Source: Negativicutes bacterium
GTDB lineage: Bacteria; Bacillota; Negativicutes; Veillonellales; Veillonellaceae
DNA length: 64,000 bases
Assembly (NCBI GenBank): GCA_009929605.1
Contig: SAAC01000003.1
Location: 1-64,000 of the forward strand
Reading direction: 5' to 3'
The position numbers and the translations under genes were made by a program. Each line of letters opens with the position of its first letter. The first letter of the stretch is position 1. Below the pieces are notes generated by a model, which was not told where the DNA came from, searched no databases, and saw only the letters and a program-made list of their open reading frames with translations. Shown here in pieces: positions 1-13,651 of this stretch.

Positions 1-3
1 ACA

Positions 4-1452
4 TTAGTCGTTCAAATGTTTTTGTAACAATTGGTTAACTACGCCAGGGTTCGCACGACCTTTGGATTCTTTCATAACTTGACCTACGAGGAAGCCAATT
101 GCTTTTCCGTTACCTGATTTGAAATCTTCTACTGGTTGTGGATTATTAGCGATAACTTGTTTTACGATTTCTTCGATAGCGCCAGTATCGGTAATTTGTA
201 CAAGACCTTCTTCTTTTACGATTGTGTCTGCATCTTTACGAGATTCCCACATGCTAACGATAACTTTTTTCGCGATTTTACCGGAAATAGTCCCTTTGTC
301 CATCAACGCGATCATACCTGCTAGATTTTCAGCAGTTACTTTGCTTTCACCAAAGGTTAAACCATTTTCGTTTACCATTTTGGACAAATCACCAAGAATC
401 CAATTAGAAGCTGTTTTAGCATCGCTGCCAGCGTTAACTGTAGCATCTAGGTAATCCGCCATTTGACGTGTAGATGTCAAAATTGTGCTATCCTCAACGG
501 ATAAACCATATTGGTTCACGAAGCGATCCATTTTTTGATCTGGCAATTCAGGCAATTCTGCGCGAACGGCTTCGATTTCTTCATCAGTGATGATGATTGG
601 TACCAAGTCAGGTTCTGGGAAGTAACGGTAGTCATTTTCCGCTTCTTTTTTACGCATTGACAATGTAATGCCTTGTGCGTCATCCCAAGTACGAGTTTCT
701 TGAATAACTTGACCACCTTCTTCGATAAGCATGGCTTGGCGTAATGCTTCGTATTCGATACCTTTTTGGATACCTGTAAGAGTGTTCATGTTTTTAATTT
801 CAGATTTTGTGCCTAGTTTTTCTGTGCCACGAAGACGAACGGAAATATTCGCATCGCAACGCAAGCTACCTTCTTCCATACGAGCGTCAGTTACGTCGAG
901 GTATTGAAGAATGGAACGCAATTTTTCAACATAGGCTTTTGCTTCTGCGCCAGAACGAATATCTGGTTCAGATACGATCTCAAGCAAAGGTACACCAGTA
1001 CGGTTGTAATCGACATTAGACGAATTGGAATCGCTAATGGTATTACCGCTATGTACCAATTTACCAGCATCTTCTTCCATATGGATACGAGTGATGCGAA
1101 TACGTCGAGTTTCACCGTTTACTTCTACATCAAGGTGACCATTGAGGCAGATTGGTAAATCATATTGGGATGTTTGCCAGTTTTTAGGCAAATCTGGATA
1201 ATAATAGTTTTTACGGTCGAATTTGTTAAAGTGCAAAATCTCGCAATTCAAAGCCAAACCAACTTTAATAGCATATTCTACTACTTTTTTATTCAACACT
1301 GGCAATACACCTGGTAAACCAAGGCAAACTGGGCATACATGTGTATTTTGGGCACCACCAAATTCAGTGGTACAACCGCAGAATATTTTAGAATTAGTTT
1401 TTAGCTCGGTATGAACCTCCAAGCCTACCACCGTTTCGTATTTACTACTCAT
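4..1452 (-). CDS. gatB: Aspartyl/glutamyl-tRNA(Asn/Gln) amidotransferase subunit B
   Basis: GatB binds misacylated Glu-tRNA(Gln) or Asp-tRNA(Asn), phosphorylates the side chain, and takes ammonia from GatA to make Gln-tRNA or Asn-tRNA in the cytoplasm. The 482-residue protein opens with the GatB hallmark VGLEVHTEL. Its zinc-site cysteines are at about residues 25, 27, 40 and 43 (FCGC, CPVC), and a GatB/YqeY-type helical tail follows to the C-terminus. I start at the ATG at 1452 because a GGGAGG lies at 1461-1466; an upstream in-frame ATG at 1488 lies inside gatA and would add 12 non-family residues. Its start overlaps the gatA stop as ATGA, so the two are translationally coupled. It is the last gene of gatCAB; the stop ends 3 bases from the window edge, so the terminator is out of view. 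Confidence 0.97.
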   Translation of the reverse strand: MSSKYETVVGLEVHTELKTNSKIFCGCTTEFGGAQNTHVCPVCLGLPGVLPVLNKKVVEYAIKVGLALNCEILHFNKFDRKNYYYPDLPKNWQTSQYDLPICLNGHLDVEVNGETRRIRITRIHMEEDAGKLVHSGNTISDSNSSNVDYNRTGVPLLEIVSEPDIRSGAEAKAYVEKLRSILQYLDVTDARMEEGSLRCDANISVRLRGTEKLGTKSEIKNMNTLTGIQKGIEYEALRQAMLIEEGGQVIQETRTWDDAQGITLSMRKKEAENDYRYFPEPDLVPIIITDEEIEAVRAELPELPDQKMDRFVNQYGLSVEDSTILTSTRQMADYLDATVNAGSDAKTASNWILGDLSKMVNENGLTFGESKVTAENLAGMIALMDKGTISGKIAKKVIVSMWESRKDADTIVKEEGLVQITDTGAIEEIVKQVIANNPQPVEDFKSGNGKAIGFLVGQVMKESKGRANPGVVNQLLQKHLND

Positions 1453-2909
1453 AAAGAAACCTCCCCTGTTGGTGCCACAACTTGGCAATCAGGACGTGCT
1501 TGTTCAAATGTATAGGCAGCACGTAACAACACTTCTTCACCCATAGCTGGGCCTAATAATTGCATACCGATTGGTAAATTACTAGAGCTCATACCTGTTG
1601 GAACGCTAATACCTGGAATACCTGCAAGGTTAACTGGTACAGTACATACGTCTTCGAGGTACATCGCCAATGGATCATTTAATTTTTCACCAAATTTGTA
1701 GGATGTATTCGGTGCTGTTGGGGCTAATAATAAATCAACTTGTTTGAAAGCTTCGTCAAATTCGTTTTTGATTAAACGACGAACTTTAAGGGCTTTCAGA
1801 TAATAAGCATCGTAATAACCAGAGCTCAATACATAGGTACCAAGTAAGATACGACGTTGTACTTCTTGTCCGAAGCCTTCTGTACGAGTTTTCGTGGACA
1901 TTTCAACTAAATTGTCGGCTGGCACACGAAGACCATAGCTAACGCCGTCATAACGTGCAAGGTTAGTACTAGCCTCTGCTAAAGCGATGATATAGTAAGC
2001 AGACAACGCATATTTAGTAGTAGGCAAAGATACCTCAATTATTTCAGCACCTAGCTTTTTGTACGTTTCGATAGCTTCGTCCATAGCTTTACGAACTTCA
2101 GCGTTTAAACCTTCTCCATAGTATTCTTTTGGTACACCAATTTTAATGTTTTTAACATCATTTACAAGTGCTTTTGTGTAATCTGGACGGTCACCTGGGA
2201 TAGATGTGGAATCTTTCACATCATGGCCTGTTATGGCATTCATAACGATGGCAGCATCAGTTACATCGCGTGTAACAGGTCCAATTTGGTCCAAGGAAGA
2301 CGCGAAGGCAATCAAACCATAACGAGATACATTACCATAGGTTGGTTTCATACCTACTACGCCACAGAAGGACGCTGGTTGACGAATGGATCCGCCTGTA
2401 TCAGAGCCTAATGCCCAAATAGCACTGCCACTGGATACAGCCGCTGCACTACCACCGGAAGAACCACCTGGTACACAATCAGTATTCCAAGGGTTAGCTG
2501 TTTTAGCAAGAGCAGAGTTCTCTGTAGAACCACCCATAGCGAATTCGTCCATGTTCAATTTACCAAGGCTCACAACGTCTTGGCTGAACAATTGTTCCAT
2601 AACGCTTGCATTATATGGAGGAATAAAGTTTTCCAACATTTTAGATGCACAAGTCGCTGGTTGACCTTGAATACAAATATTATCTTTAATAGCGCCTGGC
2701 ACGCCTGCTAATGGAGAAATAGCTTCGCCTTTGGCGATTTTTTCATCCACATTAGCTGCTACAGCTAGGGCTTGTTCATGAGAATCAGACAAATACGCAT
2801 GTACAGCTGGTTCTACTTGTTCTTTATGTGCAATCACTGCCTTCGTCAATTCAACGGCAGAAATTTCTTTATTCACTAATTTTGTGTGAAGTTCATGAAT
2901 GGTTGCCAC
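1449..2909 (-). CDS. gatA: Aspartyl/glutamyl-tRNA(Asn/Gln) amidotransferase subunit A
   Basis: GatA is the glutaminase subunit of GatCAB: it releases ammonia from glutamine and channels it to GatB. The 486-residue protein has the amidase signature fold with the Ser-cisSer-Lys triad visible as Lys75 (GAIKDNI), Ser150 (PGGSSGGS) and Ser174 (TGGSIRQP). The start is a GTG at 2909 with GGAGG at 2916-2920, which overlaps the gatC stop codon. It sits between gatC and gatB with a 4-base ATGA overlap into gatB. Its presence implies that at least one of Gln-tRNA or Asn-tRNA is made by the indirect pathway here. Length and motifs are typical for the family. Confidence 0.97.
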   Translation of the reverse strand: MATIHELHTKLVNKEISAVELTKAVIAHKEQVEPAVHAYLSDSHEQALAVAANVDEKIAKGEAISPLAGVPGAIKDNICIQGQPATCASKMLENFIPPYNASVMEQLFSQDVVSLGKLNMDEFAMGGSTENSALAKTANPWNTDCVPGGSSGGSAAAVSSGSAIWALGSDTGGSIRQPASFCGVVGMKPTYGNVSRYGLIAFASSLDQIGPVTRDVTDAAIVMNAITGHDVKDSTSIPGDRPDYTKALVNDVKNIKIGVPKEYYGEGLNAEVRKAMDEAIETYKKLGAEIIEVSLPTTKYALSAYYIIALAEASTNLARYDGVSYGLRVPADNLVEMSTKTRTEGFGQEVQRRILLGTYVLSSGYYDAYYLKALKVRRLIKNEFDEAFKQVDLLLAPTAPNTSYKFGEKLNDPLAMYLEDVCTVPVNLAGIPGISVPTGMSSSNLPIGMQLLGPAMGEEVLLRAAYTFEQARPDCQVVAPTGEVSL

Positions 2910-2919
2910 TGTAATCCTC

Positions 2920-3210
2920 CTATTCTTGTACTACGCGAGGTACTTTGAAATATCCGTCTTCTTCTTCTGGCGCATTAGATAATGCCAAATCATGATCGAG
3001 GGATGGTTTCGTTACATCTTCACGGAATACATTGTGAATAGGTACAGCGTGTGCCATTGGTTCCACGCCTTCTAAATCGAGCTCATTGAGCTCTGCTACA
3101 TAGGATAGAATATCGCTTAATTCTTTTTCCATATGCCCCATATGTTCTTCTTTCACTTCTAATCGTGAAAGTAATGCAATTTTTTTAATCTCTTCTTGAG
3201 TGATTTTCAT
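2920..3210 (-). CDS. gatC: Aspartyl/glutamyl-tRNA(Asn/Gln) amidotransferase subunit C
   Basis: GatC is the small belt subunit that wraps GatA and GatB and stabilises the complex. The 96-residue protein has the family pattern: an N-terminal helix with IKKIALLSRLEV, a mid segment LSDILSYVAELNELDLEGVEPMAH, and a C-terminal FKVPRVV that inserts into GatA. I choose the ATG at 3210 because the upstream in-frame ATG at 3228 lies in the AGGATG ribosome-binding site. It is the first gene of gatCAB, with an extended -10 promoter just upstream (3237-3265) in the gap after ligA. Confidence 0.95.
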   Translation of the reverse strand: MKITQEEIKKIALLSRLEVKEEHMGHMEKELSDILSYVAELNELDLEGVEPMAHAVPIHNVFREDVTKPSLDHDLALSNAPEEEDGYFKVPRVVQE

Positions 3211-3236
3211 CGGTGCACATCCTTTCATATTCTCTT

Positions 3237-3265
3237 ATTATAACAAAATTGAAAGTACTTTTAAA
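3237..3265 (-). promoter_or_regulatory. Candidate promoter of gatCAB
   Basis: On the minus strand a TGTTATAAT extended -10 (TATAAT at 3237-3242) follows a weak -35 TTTAAA (3260-3265) at a 17-base spacing. It lies in the 67-base gap between ligA and gatC, about 27 bases before the gatC start. Confidence 0.55.
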
Positions 3266-3277
3266 TGATTCGAGCTT

Positions 3278-7538
<4,261 letters not shown>

Positions 7539-7567
7539 ATGTGTCTCCAATGGGTGTGTAAACAACA

Positions 7568-7590
7568 AAAACGTTGCAGAGCAACGTTTT
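7568..7590 (-). terminator. Intrinsic terminator after ppaC
   Basis: A 10-base perfect stem (AAAACGTTGC with GCAACGTTTT) and a 3-base loop is followed on the minus strand by TTTTTGTTGTTT. It lies 18 bases after the ppaC stop and only 30 bases before the pcrA start. Either termination is partial or pcrA-ligA has its own promoter. Confidence 0.85.
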
Positions 7591-7607
7591 GTCGTGAAAT
7601 ACATGTA

Positions 7608-8549
7608 TTATTTCATAGCTCCTAAAATTGGAGGAACGATTTGTTTTTTACGAGACATAGTGTTTTCCAAGAATACACCATTATCTTTTACTTCTGTATT
7701 GAAAGCTTTTGATACGACTGCATCAGCATCACCGCTATATAACAAGTCAGTGCTTTCTTTCAAAATATTAGTAATCATAATATAAGATGCGGCATAGTTA
7801 TTGCTAGAGCGAAGTGCCTCTAAGGCAGCTACTAATTCATCACGTTTAGCCAACAACTCTGTTGTATCCATAACAGAGATTTGACCGATGGAAATAGTTT
7901 GACCAGCTTCGGAGAATTCTTTCATATCTGTCCGAACGATTTGATCATTAGTCAAGTCGGATACGTCTGCACCAGCTTTTAACATGTCTAAACCATAGGA
8001 TTCAATATCTACACCAGCGATAGGCGCTAATTTTTCAGCAGTAGCCTTGTCCTTAGGTGTACATGTTGGGGAACGGAACAATACTGTATCAGAGATAATT
8101 GCAGATAACATCAAACCAGCAATAGTTTGTGGAATCTCTTGATTGTTATCAAAGTACATGTTCGCCACGATTGTACTAGAGCAACCAACTGGTTCCATAT
8201 GAATGTATACAGGCCCATCAGTTTCAAAATCTCCAATACGATGATGATCAACCACCCCTACTACGTTCATAGATTTGTATCCATCAATAATTTGCTTGGA
8301 TTCATTATGGTCAATTAAAAACAAGTCACCACCATTAGGAGCAAATGTTTCCCAATTTTCAACAATTTGTGGATGTGCTACATTAAAATGATTCAATATA
8401 AACGTAGTTTCCTTATTGGCACTACCTGCACATACTGGTGTAGCTGATGTGCCCATTTGAGTTTTGAAATTAGCAAATGCAATAGCGGAGCAAATAGAGT
8501 CTGTATCTGGGCTTTTGTGACCAGATACATAAAGAGTTTGTTCACTCAT
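7608..8549 (-). CDS. ppaC: Manganese-dependent inorganic pyrophosphatase (family II, DHH)
   Basis: This cytoplasmic enzyme hydrolyses pyrophosphate to phosphate and pulls biosynthetic reactions forward. The 313-residue protein has the family II signature: GHKSPDTDS near the N-terminus, LFLIDHNE, the VDHHRIGDF metal-binding DHH motif, SDTVLFRSPTCT, and the C-terminal substrate loop SRKKQIVPPI. No CBS or DRTGG insert is present, so this is the short, constitutive form. It follows the RND operon on the same strand by 31 bases and has a strong terminator behind it. Confidence 0.97.
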   Translation of the reverse strand: MSEQTLYVSGHKSPDTDSICSAIAFANFKTQMGTSATPVCAGSANKETTFILNHFNVAHPQIVENWETFAPNGGDLFLIDHNESKQIIDGYKSMNVVGVVDHHRIGDFETDGPVYIHMEPVGCSSTIVANMYFDNNQEIPQTIAGLMLSAIISDTVLFRSPTCTPKDKATAEKLAPIAGVDIESYGLDMLKAGADVSDLTNDQIVRTDMKEFSEAGQTISIGQISVMDTTELLAKRDELVAALEALRSSNNYAASYIMITNILKESTDLLYSGDADAVVSKAFNTEVKDNGVFLENTMSRKKQIVPPILGAMK

Positions 8550-8580
8550 AGTATCACCTCATACTTATATATAATTAATG

Positions 8581-11500
8581 TTAATGTTTTTTCTTGCGTA
8601 AATCTTTGATATCACTGAAGCCCAATTTTTCAATCAAAATGAAGAGCATTGGGATTACGAAGATACCAAACAATGTAGCTGTAGTCATACCTGCTACTAC
8701 TGTGATACCCATGGATACACGAGCACCTGCGCCGGCACCTGTGGATACTGCCAATGGCAATACGCCTAGGATAAATGCAAAGGATGTCATCAAGATTGGA
8801 CGTAAACGGATTTTAGATGCTTCAATAGCTGCATCAACAATATCCATGCCACGTTCGTCAACACGAATCTTCGCGTACTCGATAATCAAGATTGCATTTT
8901 TCGCGGCCAAACCAATCAATGTTAAAAGACCGATTTGCATGTAAATATCATTTGCTAAATTATAGCTACCTGTTAGGTTCAACAAGTACGGTACTAATGC
9001 GGCACCAATTAAACCAGATGGTACGGAGAACAATACGGCAAATGGTACTTTCCAAGATTCATACAACGCCGCTAAAATCAAGAATACAAAGGCTAAACCA
9101 AAGCCGAGGATAACCACTGTTTGTGTACCAGCCTTAATTTCTTCACGAGCCTGACCAGAGAAGTCATATGTATAACCTTGCGGTAATGTTTTAGCAACTT
9201 CTTGTAATGCATTAATAGCATCACCAGAAGAATAACCACTCGCCTCTGCACCACCGATTTGAACTGCCATCGCATTATCAAAACGAGTGATAGTAGATGG
9301 AGAACCAGTTTTATTCTCTATAATATAGTTTGCTACCGAAACAGATTGACCTGCACTATTGGTAACATAGAGCATATTTAAATTATTAGTATTTTGACGG
9401 AATTTTTCATCCGCTTGTACTACTACCTTGTAGTTTTTACCATATTCAGTAAAGTCATTAACTTGAATACTACCGTAGAAGCCTTGCAATGTTGTAAAGA
9501 TATCAGAAATCGCTACACCATCTTGAGCTGCTTTTTCACGGTTTATATCGAATTTTAATGTAGGTGTACTATTATCAAATGTTGTATAAATAGAACCAAT
9601 AGCAGGGTTTTTACGAGCTTCTGCCATGAATTCATTCGCCCGTTCCATCATAGTAGTAGTATCATCGCCAGCTTTATTGATGAGATACATTGTGAAACCA
9701 CCTGTATTACCAAGACCTGGAATAGAAGGCGGATTCAAAGCAATTACAGTAGCCTCCGGTACGCCCTGAGCTGCAAAGCCGAAGGTTTTACCAATTTTAG
9801 TATTGATATCTTGACCTTTACCAGTCCGTTGATCCCAATCTGTTAAGGATGCAAAAATAGCACCAGCACTAGATTTTTGTCCACCCCCAAGAAGATCAAA
9901 ACCAGCAACTGTAAATACGGTTTCCATATCTTCGTCTTTTTCTAAGAAGCGAGCGATATTTTGGAGAGTTGCATTTGTGCGATTTAAAGTTGCCCCTGGT
10001 GGTTCATTTACCGCCACCATATAGTAACCACTATCCTCTGCTGGTACGAAAGCAGATGGTAGGCTAACCATAATAACCCCACCTACACCAGCAAATACTA
10101 GCAAAGCAATAATAGTTAAATATAGTTTATGGGATAATTTAGCCAATTGGAATCCATACCAATCACTAAAGCGTTCCAAATAGTAATTAAACTTGTTTAA
10201 TCCGCGATGAATAAAGTTTTCATGTTCATTAGGCGCGTGTGGTTTTAACATTGTTGCGCATAATGCTGGTGTTAATATCAAGGCCACAATAGCAGAAATA
10301 ACAACTGATACGGCAATTGTCAAGGCAAACTGCTTATACAAAATACCGGTCATACCACCCATGAAGGCAACTGGTACGAATACGGCAGACAATACAAAGG
10401 CGATACCAATTACTGGGCCTTGTACATTTTCCATAGCTTTAATGGCTGCTTCTTTTGGATGTAAACCATTAAATTTCAATTCATATTCAACGGCCTCTAC
10501 TACTACGATAGCATCATCGACGACAAGCCCAATGGCCAATACCATAGCGAATAATGTCAATGTATTGATCGAGAAGTCAAGAACCGTAAAGGCTGCAAAT
10601 GTACCAAGCAAGGATACTGGAACAGCAATCATAGGAATGATTGTGGAGCGCCAGGATTGCAAGAAGACATATACAACGACTAATACCAATAACAATGCTT
10701 CTACGAACGTATGAATAACTTCATTAATAGAAGCACGTACAAATTTAGTATTATCTACAACTACTTTATATGTTAGATCTGGAGGGAATGAAGCAGATTG
10801 TTCTTCTAGAATTTTTTCTACATTTTCAATCGTTTGCAGGGCATTCGCATCATTTTGTAATGAGATAGCAAAACCAGCAACGTCCAGCCCCTCTTGTTGG
10901 GAGTCAAAGCTATAAGACTCAGCGCCTATACCAATATCAGATGTGACATCTCGTAAATGAAGAACTGTACCATTAGATGTGGTCAAGGAGATATTACCAA
11001 ATTCCTCAGCTGTTGTTAAACGCCCCTTAATGGTAATTGGGTATTGGAAGGCTTGCTTACCATTCGTTGGGTTTGCACCAACAGTACCGGCAGCTGCTTG
11101 AAGGTTTTGCGCCCTAATAGCACTCGTTACTTGACTCATTGTAACGCCCAGTTTTGCCATTTTAGCTGGATCCAACCATACACGCATGGCATAATCAGAA
11201 CCAAACTCTTGTACAGAACCAACACCTTTAACAGATTTAATAGGATCCATTAGGTAGTTAGTGCCATAGTTTTTCAAGAATGTTTTATCATATGTACCAT
11301 TCGGAGAGTTCAAGGAGAAAATCAATGCCATATCACCAGAGGACTTTGTGGTTGTTACACCAACCTGTTGTACCTCAGATGGCAAAGATGCTACAGCTTG
11401 TTGTACACGGTTTTGAGTATTAACCGTATCCATATCTGCATCTGTGCCTTGATTAAATTGTACTGTCAAAGAATATGTACCATTACTTGTACTTGTAGAA

Positions 11501-11736
11501 GACATATAGTCCATGTCTTGAACCCCAATAATTTGGGTTTCAATAACGGATGCTACTGTATCATTTACAACCTGTGCAGTCGCGCCAGTATAATGAGCAC
11601 TTACACGCACCGTTGGTGGTGAAATTTGTGGGTATCGGGCAATTGGTAGATTAACCATAGCCAAAATACCGACCATCGTAATAACAATAGCGATTACGAT
11701 GGCAAATATTGGGCGATTAATAAAGAATTTTGACAC
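8581..11736 (-). CDS. RND multidrug efflux transporter, HAE1/AcrB family
   Basis: This inner-membrane, proton-driven pump exports hydrophobic compounds through a tripartite channel across the outer membrane. The 1051 residues show the two-fold RND layout: TM1 at about 10-30, a large periplasmic porter/docking loop, a central TM bundle, a second loop, and a C-terminal TM bundle. The proton-relay aspartates are in GLVVDDAIVVVE in TM4 and the partner lysine in IGLAAKNAILIIEYAK in TM10. The start is GTG at 11736 with GGAGG 7 bases upstream. It follows its adaptor gene by 11 bases. No outer-membrane TolC-type gene is next to it. Close subfamily (AcrB, MexB, AcrD) cannot be fixed by eye, so I give no symbol. 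Confidence 0.95.
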   Translation of the reverse strand: MSKFFINRPIFAIVIAIVITMVGILAMVNLPIARYPQISPPTVRVSAHYTGATAQVVNDTVASVIETQIIGVQDMDYMSSTSTSNGTYSLTVQFNQGTDADMDTVNTQNRVQQAVASLPSEVQQVGVTTTKSSGDMALIFSLNSPNGTYDKTFLKNYGTNYLMDPIKSVKGVGSVQEFGSDYAMRVWLDPAKMAKLGVTMSQVTSAIRAQNLQAAAGTVGANPTNGKQAFQYPITIKGRLTTAEEFGNISLTTSNGTVLHLRDVTSDIGIGAESYSFDSQQEGLDVAGFAISLQNDANALQTIENVEKILEEQSASFPPDLTYKVVVDNTKFVRASINEVIHTFVEALLLVLVVVYVFLQSWRSTIIPMIAVPVSLLGTFAAFTVLDFSINTLTLFAMVLAIGLVVDDAIVVVEAVEYELKFNGLHPKEAAIKAMENVQGPVIGIAFVLSAVFVPVAFMGGMTGILYKQFALTIAVSVVISAIVALILTPALCATMLKPHAPNEHENFIHRGLNKFNYYLERFSDWYGFQLAKLSHKLYLTIIALLVFAGVGGVIMVSLPSAFVPAEDSGYYMVAVNEPPGATLNRTNATLQNIARFLEKDEDMETVFTVAGFDLLGGGQKSSAGAIFASLTDWDQRTGKGQDINTKIGKTFGFAAQGVPEATVIALNPPSIPGLGNTGGFTMYLINKAGDDTTTMMERANEFMAEARKNPAIGSIYTTFDNSTPTLKFDINREKAAQDGVAISDIFTTLQGFYGSIQVNDFTEYGKNYKVVVQADEKFRQNTNNLNMLYVTNSAGQSVSVANYIIENKTGSPSTITRFDNAMAVQIGGAEASGYSSGDAINALQEVAKTLPQGYTYDFSGQAREEIKAGTQTVVILGFGLAFVFLILAALYESWKVPFAVLFSVPSGLIGAALVPYLLNLTGSYNLANDIYMQIGLLTLIGLAAKNAILIIEYAKIRVDERGMDIVDAAIEASKIRLRPILMTSFAFILGVLPLAVSTGAGAGARVSMGITVVAGMTTATLFGIFVIPMLFILIEKLGFSDIKDLRKKKH

Positions 11737-11747
11737 TTGTACGCCTC

Positions 11748-12878
11748 CTATTTACTAGATTCAACTTGTTCTTTAGTTAATAATGTAGCTTTTACAGTCA
11801 CACCATTTTTAACTTTTGTTAAGCCATCAACAACAATTTCGTCGCCAGCTTTCAAGCCAGATTTAATAATAGTATAGCCACCAGTTGTACCTGCAAGTTC
11901 AACTGCAGTTTGTGTTACCTTACCATCAGCACCAATCACATAGATAAAGTTTTTATCCATAACTTGTAGAATAGCTTTAGATGGAACTAGAATTGCATTT
12001 TTAACAGTAGCCCCAGAGGTAGTTACAGTAGCAAACATATTTGGCAATAATAAATGATCTGGATTAGCGAAGGATGCTTTCAAAATCAATTTACCGGTAC
12101 CACTGTCAAGACTTTTAGCAGCTTGTACAATGCTACCTTCATAAGCATATGTGGAACCATCAGCTAGTTGTAATTGCACTCCACCATTACCTGTAAAATC
12201 AGTAGCACGTTCTGTCATGAATTGTAAATATTCAGGTTCTGTCATACTGAATTCAACAATGACAGGGTCAATGGAATCGATTGTTACCAATGTTGTAGAA
12301 CCAGCTGTTACATAGGTGCCCAAATCGATGTCATCCATTTCCAACGTTCCGGAATATGGTGCATAGATGATGGTATCACTCAAATTATCTTGTGCAATTT
12401 TTACAGCAGCTTCATAAGCCTCTAATGTAGCAGCGTTTTGTTGTACTGTGCTTGCTTGTGTATCATAAGTTTGACGAGCAATGGCATCTTGTTCAGATAG
12501 AATTTGATAACGTTTCAAATCCACTTGTGCATTTTGTAAATTAGCACGGGAACTTGCTGCTGTCGCTTCTGCATTTGCTAAATTTGCTTCGTATTGGCGA
12601 GAGTCAATACGGTACAATGGTTGACCTGCAATTACTTGTTCGCCACCTTGTACATATTTTTCCACTACATAGCCAGACACACGAGCATGAACCGCTACAC
12701 TATTTTCAGCCTTAATAGTGCCACTGAAAGATTGTTTAATCGCTGTATCACTAGCATTTACTTTGTAAGCATTAACAGCTACATTCGTTGATTGTTGTGC
12801 CGCCTCTTTACCACAACCTGCTACCATGACGGCTGATAGAACCAGAGCTGCTAACATACTAGAATAACGAAACTTCAT
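11748..12878 (-). CDS. RND efflux periplasmic adaptor (membrane fusion protein), lipoprotein
   Basis: This adaptor links the RND pump to an outer-membrane channel. The 376-residue protein begins with a lipoprotein signal peptide (hydrophobic stretch about 8-20, lipobox VAGC, acylated Cys22). The barrel-sandwich half-motif around VHARVSGYVVEKYVQGGEQV follows, then a helical hairpin rich in Ala, Gln and Asn (about 90-165), the second lipoyl half (IIYAPYSGTLEMDDID), and beta-barrel and membrane-proximal domains (LVPSKAIL, ELAGTTGGYTIIKSGLKAGDEIVVDGL). It precedes the pump gene in a two-gene operon with a likely promoter at 12914-12941. No regulator gene is adjacent. Confidence 0.94.
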   Translation of the reverse strand: MKFRYSSMLAALVLSAVMVAGCGKEAAQQSTNVAVNAYKVNASDTAIKQSFSGTIKAENSVAVHARVSGYVVEKYVQGGEQVIAGQPLYRIDSRQYEANLANAEATAASSRANLQNAQVDLKRYQILSEQDAIARQTYDTQASTVQQNAATLEAYEAAVKIAQDNLSDTIIYAPYSGTLEMDDIDLGTYVTAGSTTLVTIDSIDPVIVEFSMTEPEYLQFMTERATDFTGNGGVQLQLADGSTYAYEGSIVQAAKSLDSGTGKLILKASFANPDHLLLPNMFATVTTSGATVKNAILVPSKAILQVMDKNFIYVIGADGKVTQTAVELAGTTGGYTIIKSGLKAGDEIVVDGLTKVKNGVTVKATLLTKEQVESSK

Positions 12879-12913
12879 TATACATACTCCTCTCGAGCAA
12901 AAAAGAAGAAATA

Positions 12914-12941
12914 TTTATATCCCAAAAGATATTAATTCCAA
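12914..12941 (-). promoter_or_regulatory. Candidate promoter of the RND efflux operon
   Basis: The minus strand carries TTGGAA (12936-12941), a 16-base spacer and TATAAA (12914-12919), about 36 bases before the adaptor start. The rest of the 12942-13134 gap is AT-rich, with no gene or clear operator seen. Confidence 0.5.
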
Positions 12942-13134
12942 AGATTTCAATTTCATAATAATCCTCATAATATCTTACTTAAATTTCTTCGAATAGTCAA
13001 GAATTTCCGGCCATCTCGACAATTAAAAAGTGAGATTTTACCTATAACCATAAGCATCAATTGCATACAATTTTTTAGCATGAGTGTACACACTTTTTCT
13101 AAAAAGTCAATACAATTTAATTTAATAAGTAAAA

Positions 13135-13158
13135 AAACGGCAGAAATATCTGCCGTTT
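13135..13158 (-). terminator. Intrinsic terminator of tmRNA
   Basis: A 10-base perfect stem (AAACGGCAGA with TCTGCCGTTT) and a 4-base loop lies 13 bases beyond the tmRNA CCA end. On the minus strand it runs into a T-tract formed by the adenines at 13128-13137. Confidence 0.9.
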
Positions 13159-13170
13159 GCATATGCTATA

Positions 13171-13513
13171 TGGTGGAGACGAGGGGAGTCGAACCCCTGT
13201 CCAAAAGTGTTGCCATATAAATCTCTCCGAGTGCAGTCAATGATTTAAGATCTCAAGTTCCTATCGCTCACCGACAAACTACAGAACTCCAGTTCATAAA
13301 GTCTCGCCTAATTTATATGAACAACTAAATTAAGCCAGCCCGTTGTTTGACGTTCATTCCCTCTCCACGGGCGAGAGAGAGATGAACGTAGCTTATGCAG
13401 CTAATGCAAAATTTTCTTCTGCGTTTAAATGTTTTCCCACCGTTTAACGGCCTCATGGAACGCCGACTCGCTATCTATACCACACGCACCCCTGTCGAAA
13501 CCATTACGTCCCC
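13171..13513 (-). ncRNA. ssrA: Transfer-messenger RNA (tmRNA)
   Basis: tmRNA rescues stalled ribosomes and tags the unfinished protein for proteolysis. The mature 5' end GGGGACG (13513) pairs with CGTCTCC before the encoded CCA (13171), giving the tRNA-like acceptor stem; a T-arm GGTTCGA lies just inside the 3' end. The tag frame runs 13422-13393 on the minus strand and reads AEENFALAA followed by TAA, ending in the expected ALAA degron. The resume codon is taken as GCA, but a longer tag cannot be excluded. Length of about 343 nt is normal for a one-piece tmRNA. It follows smpB and rnr, its protein partners, and has its own promoter and terminator. Confidence 0.97.
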
Positions 13514-13532
13514 GAGTTGCTTTGTAAACTTA

Positions 13533-13562
13533 ATTATACGATTATACTTTATGAATTGTCAA
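13533..13562 (-). promoter_or_regulatory. Promoter of ssrA
   Basis: The minus strand has consensus TTGACA (13557-13562), an 18-base spacer and consensus TATAAT (13533-13538). The -10 ends 19 bases before the mature tmRNA 5' end, leaving a short precursor leader. Confidence 0.8.
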
Positions 13563-13651
13563 ATTTTATTGTTCAGACTTATGCAAATTTCGCAATCACA
13601 CCAACAAAAGAATATATAGATACTCATGTTTCTCGACAATGAAAAACACAC

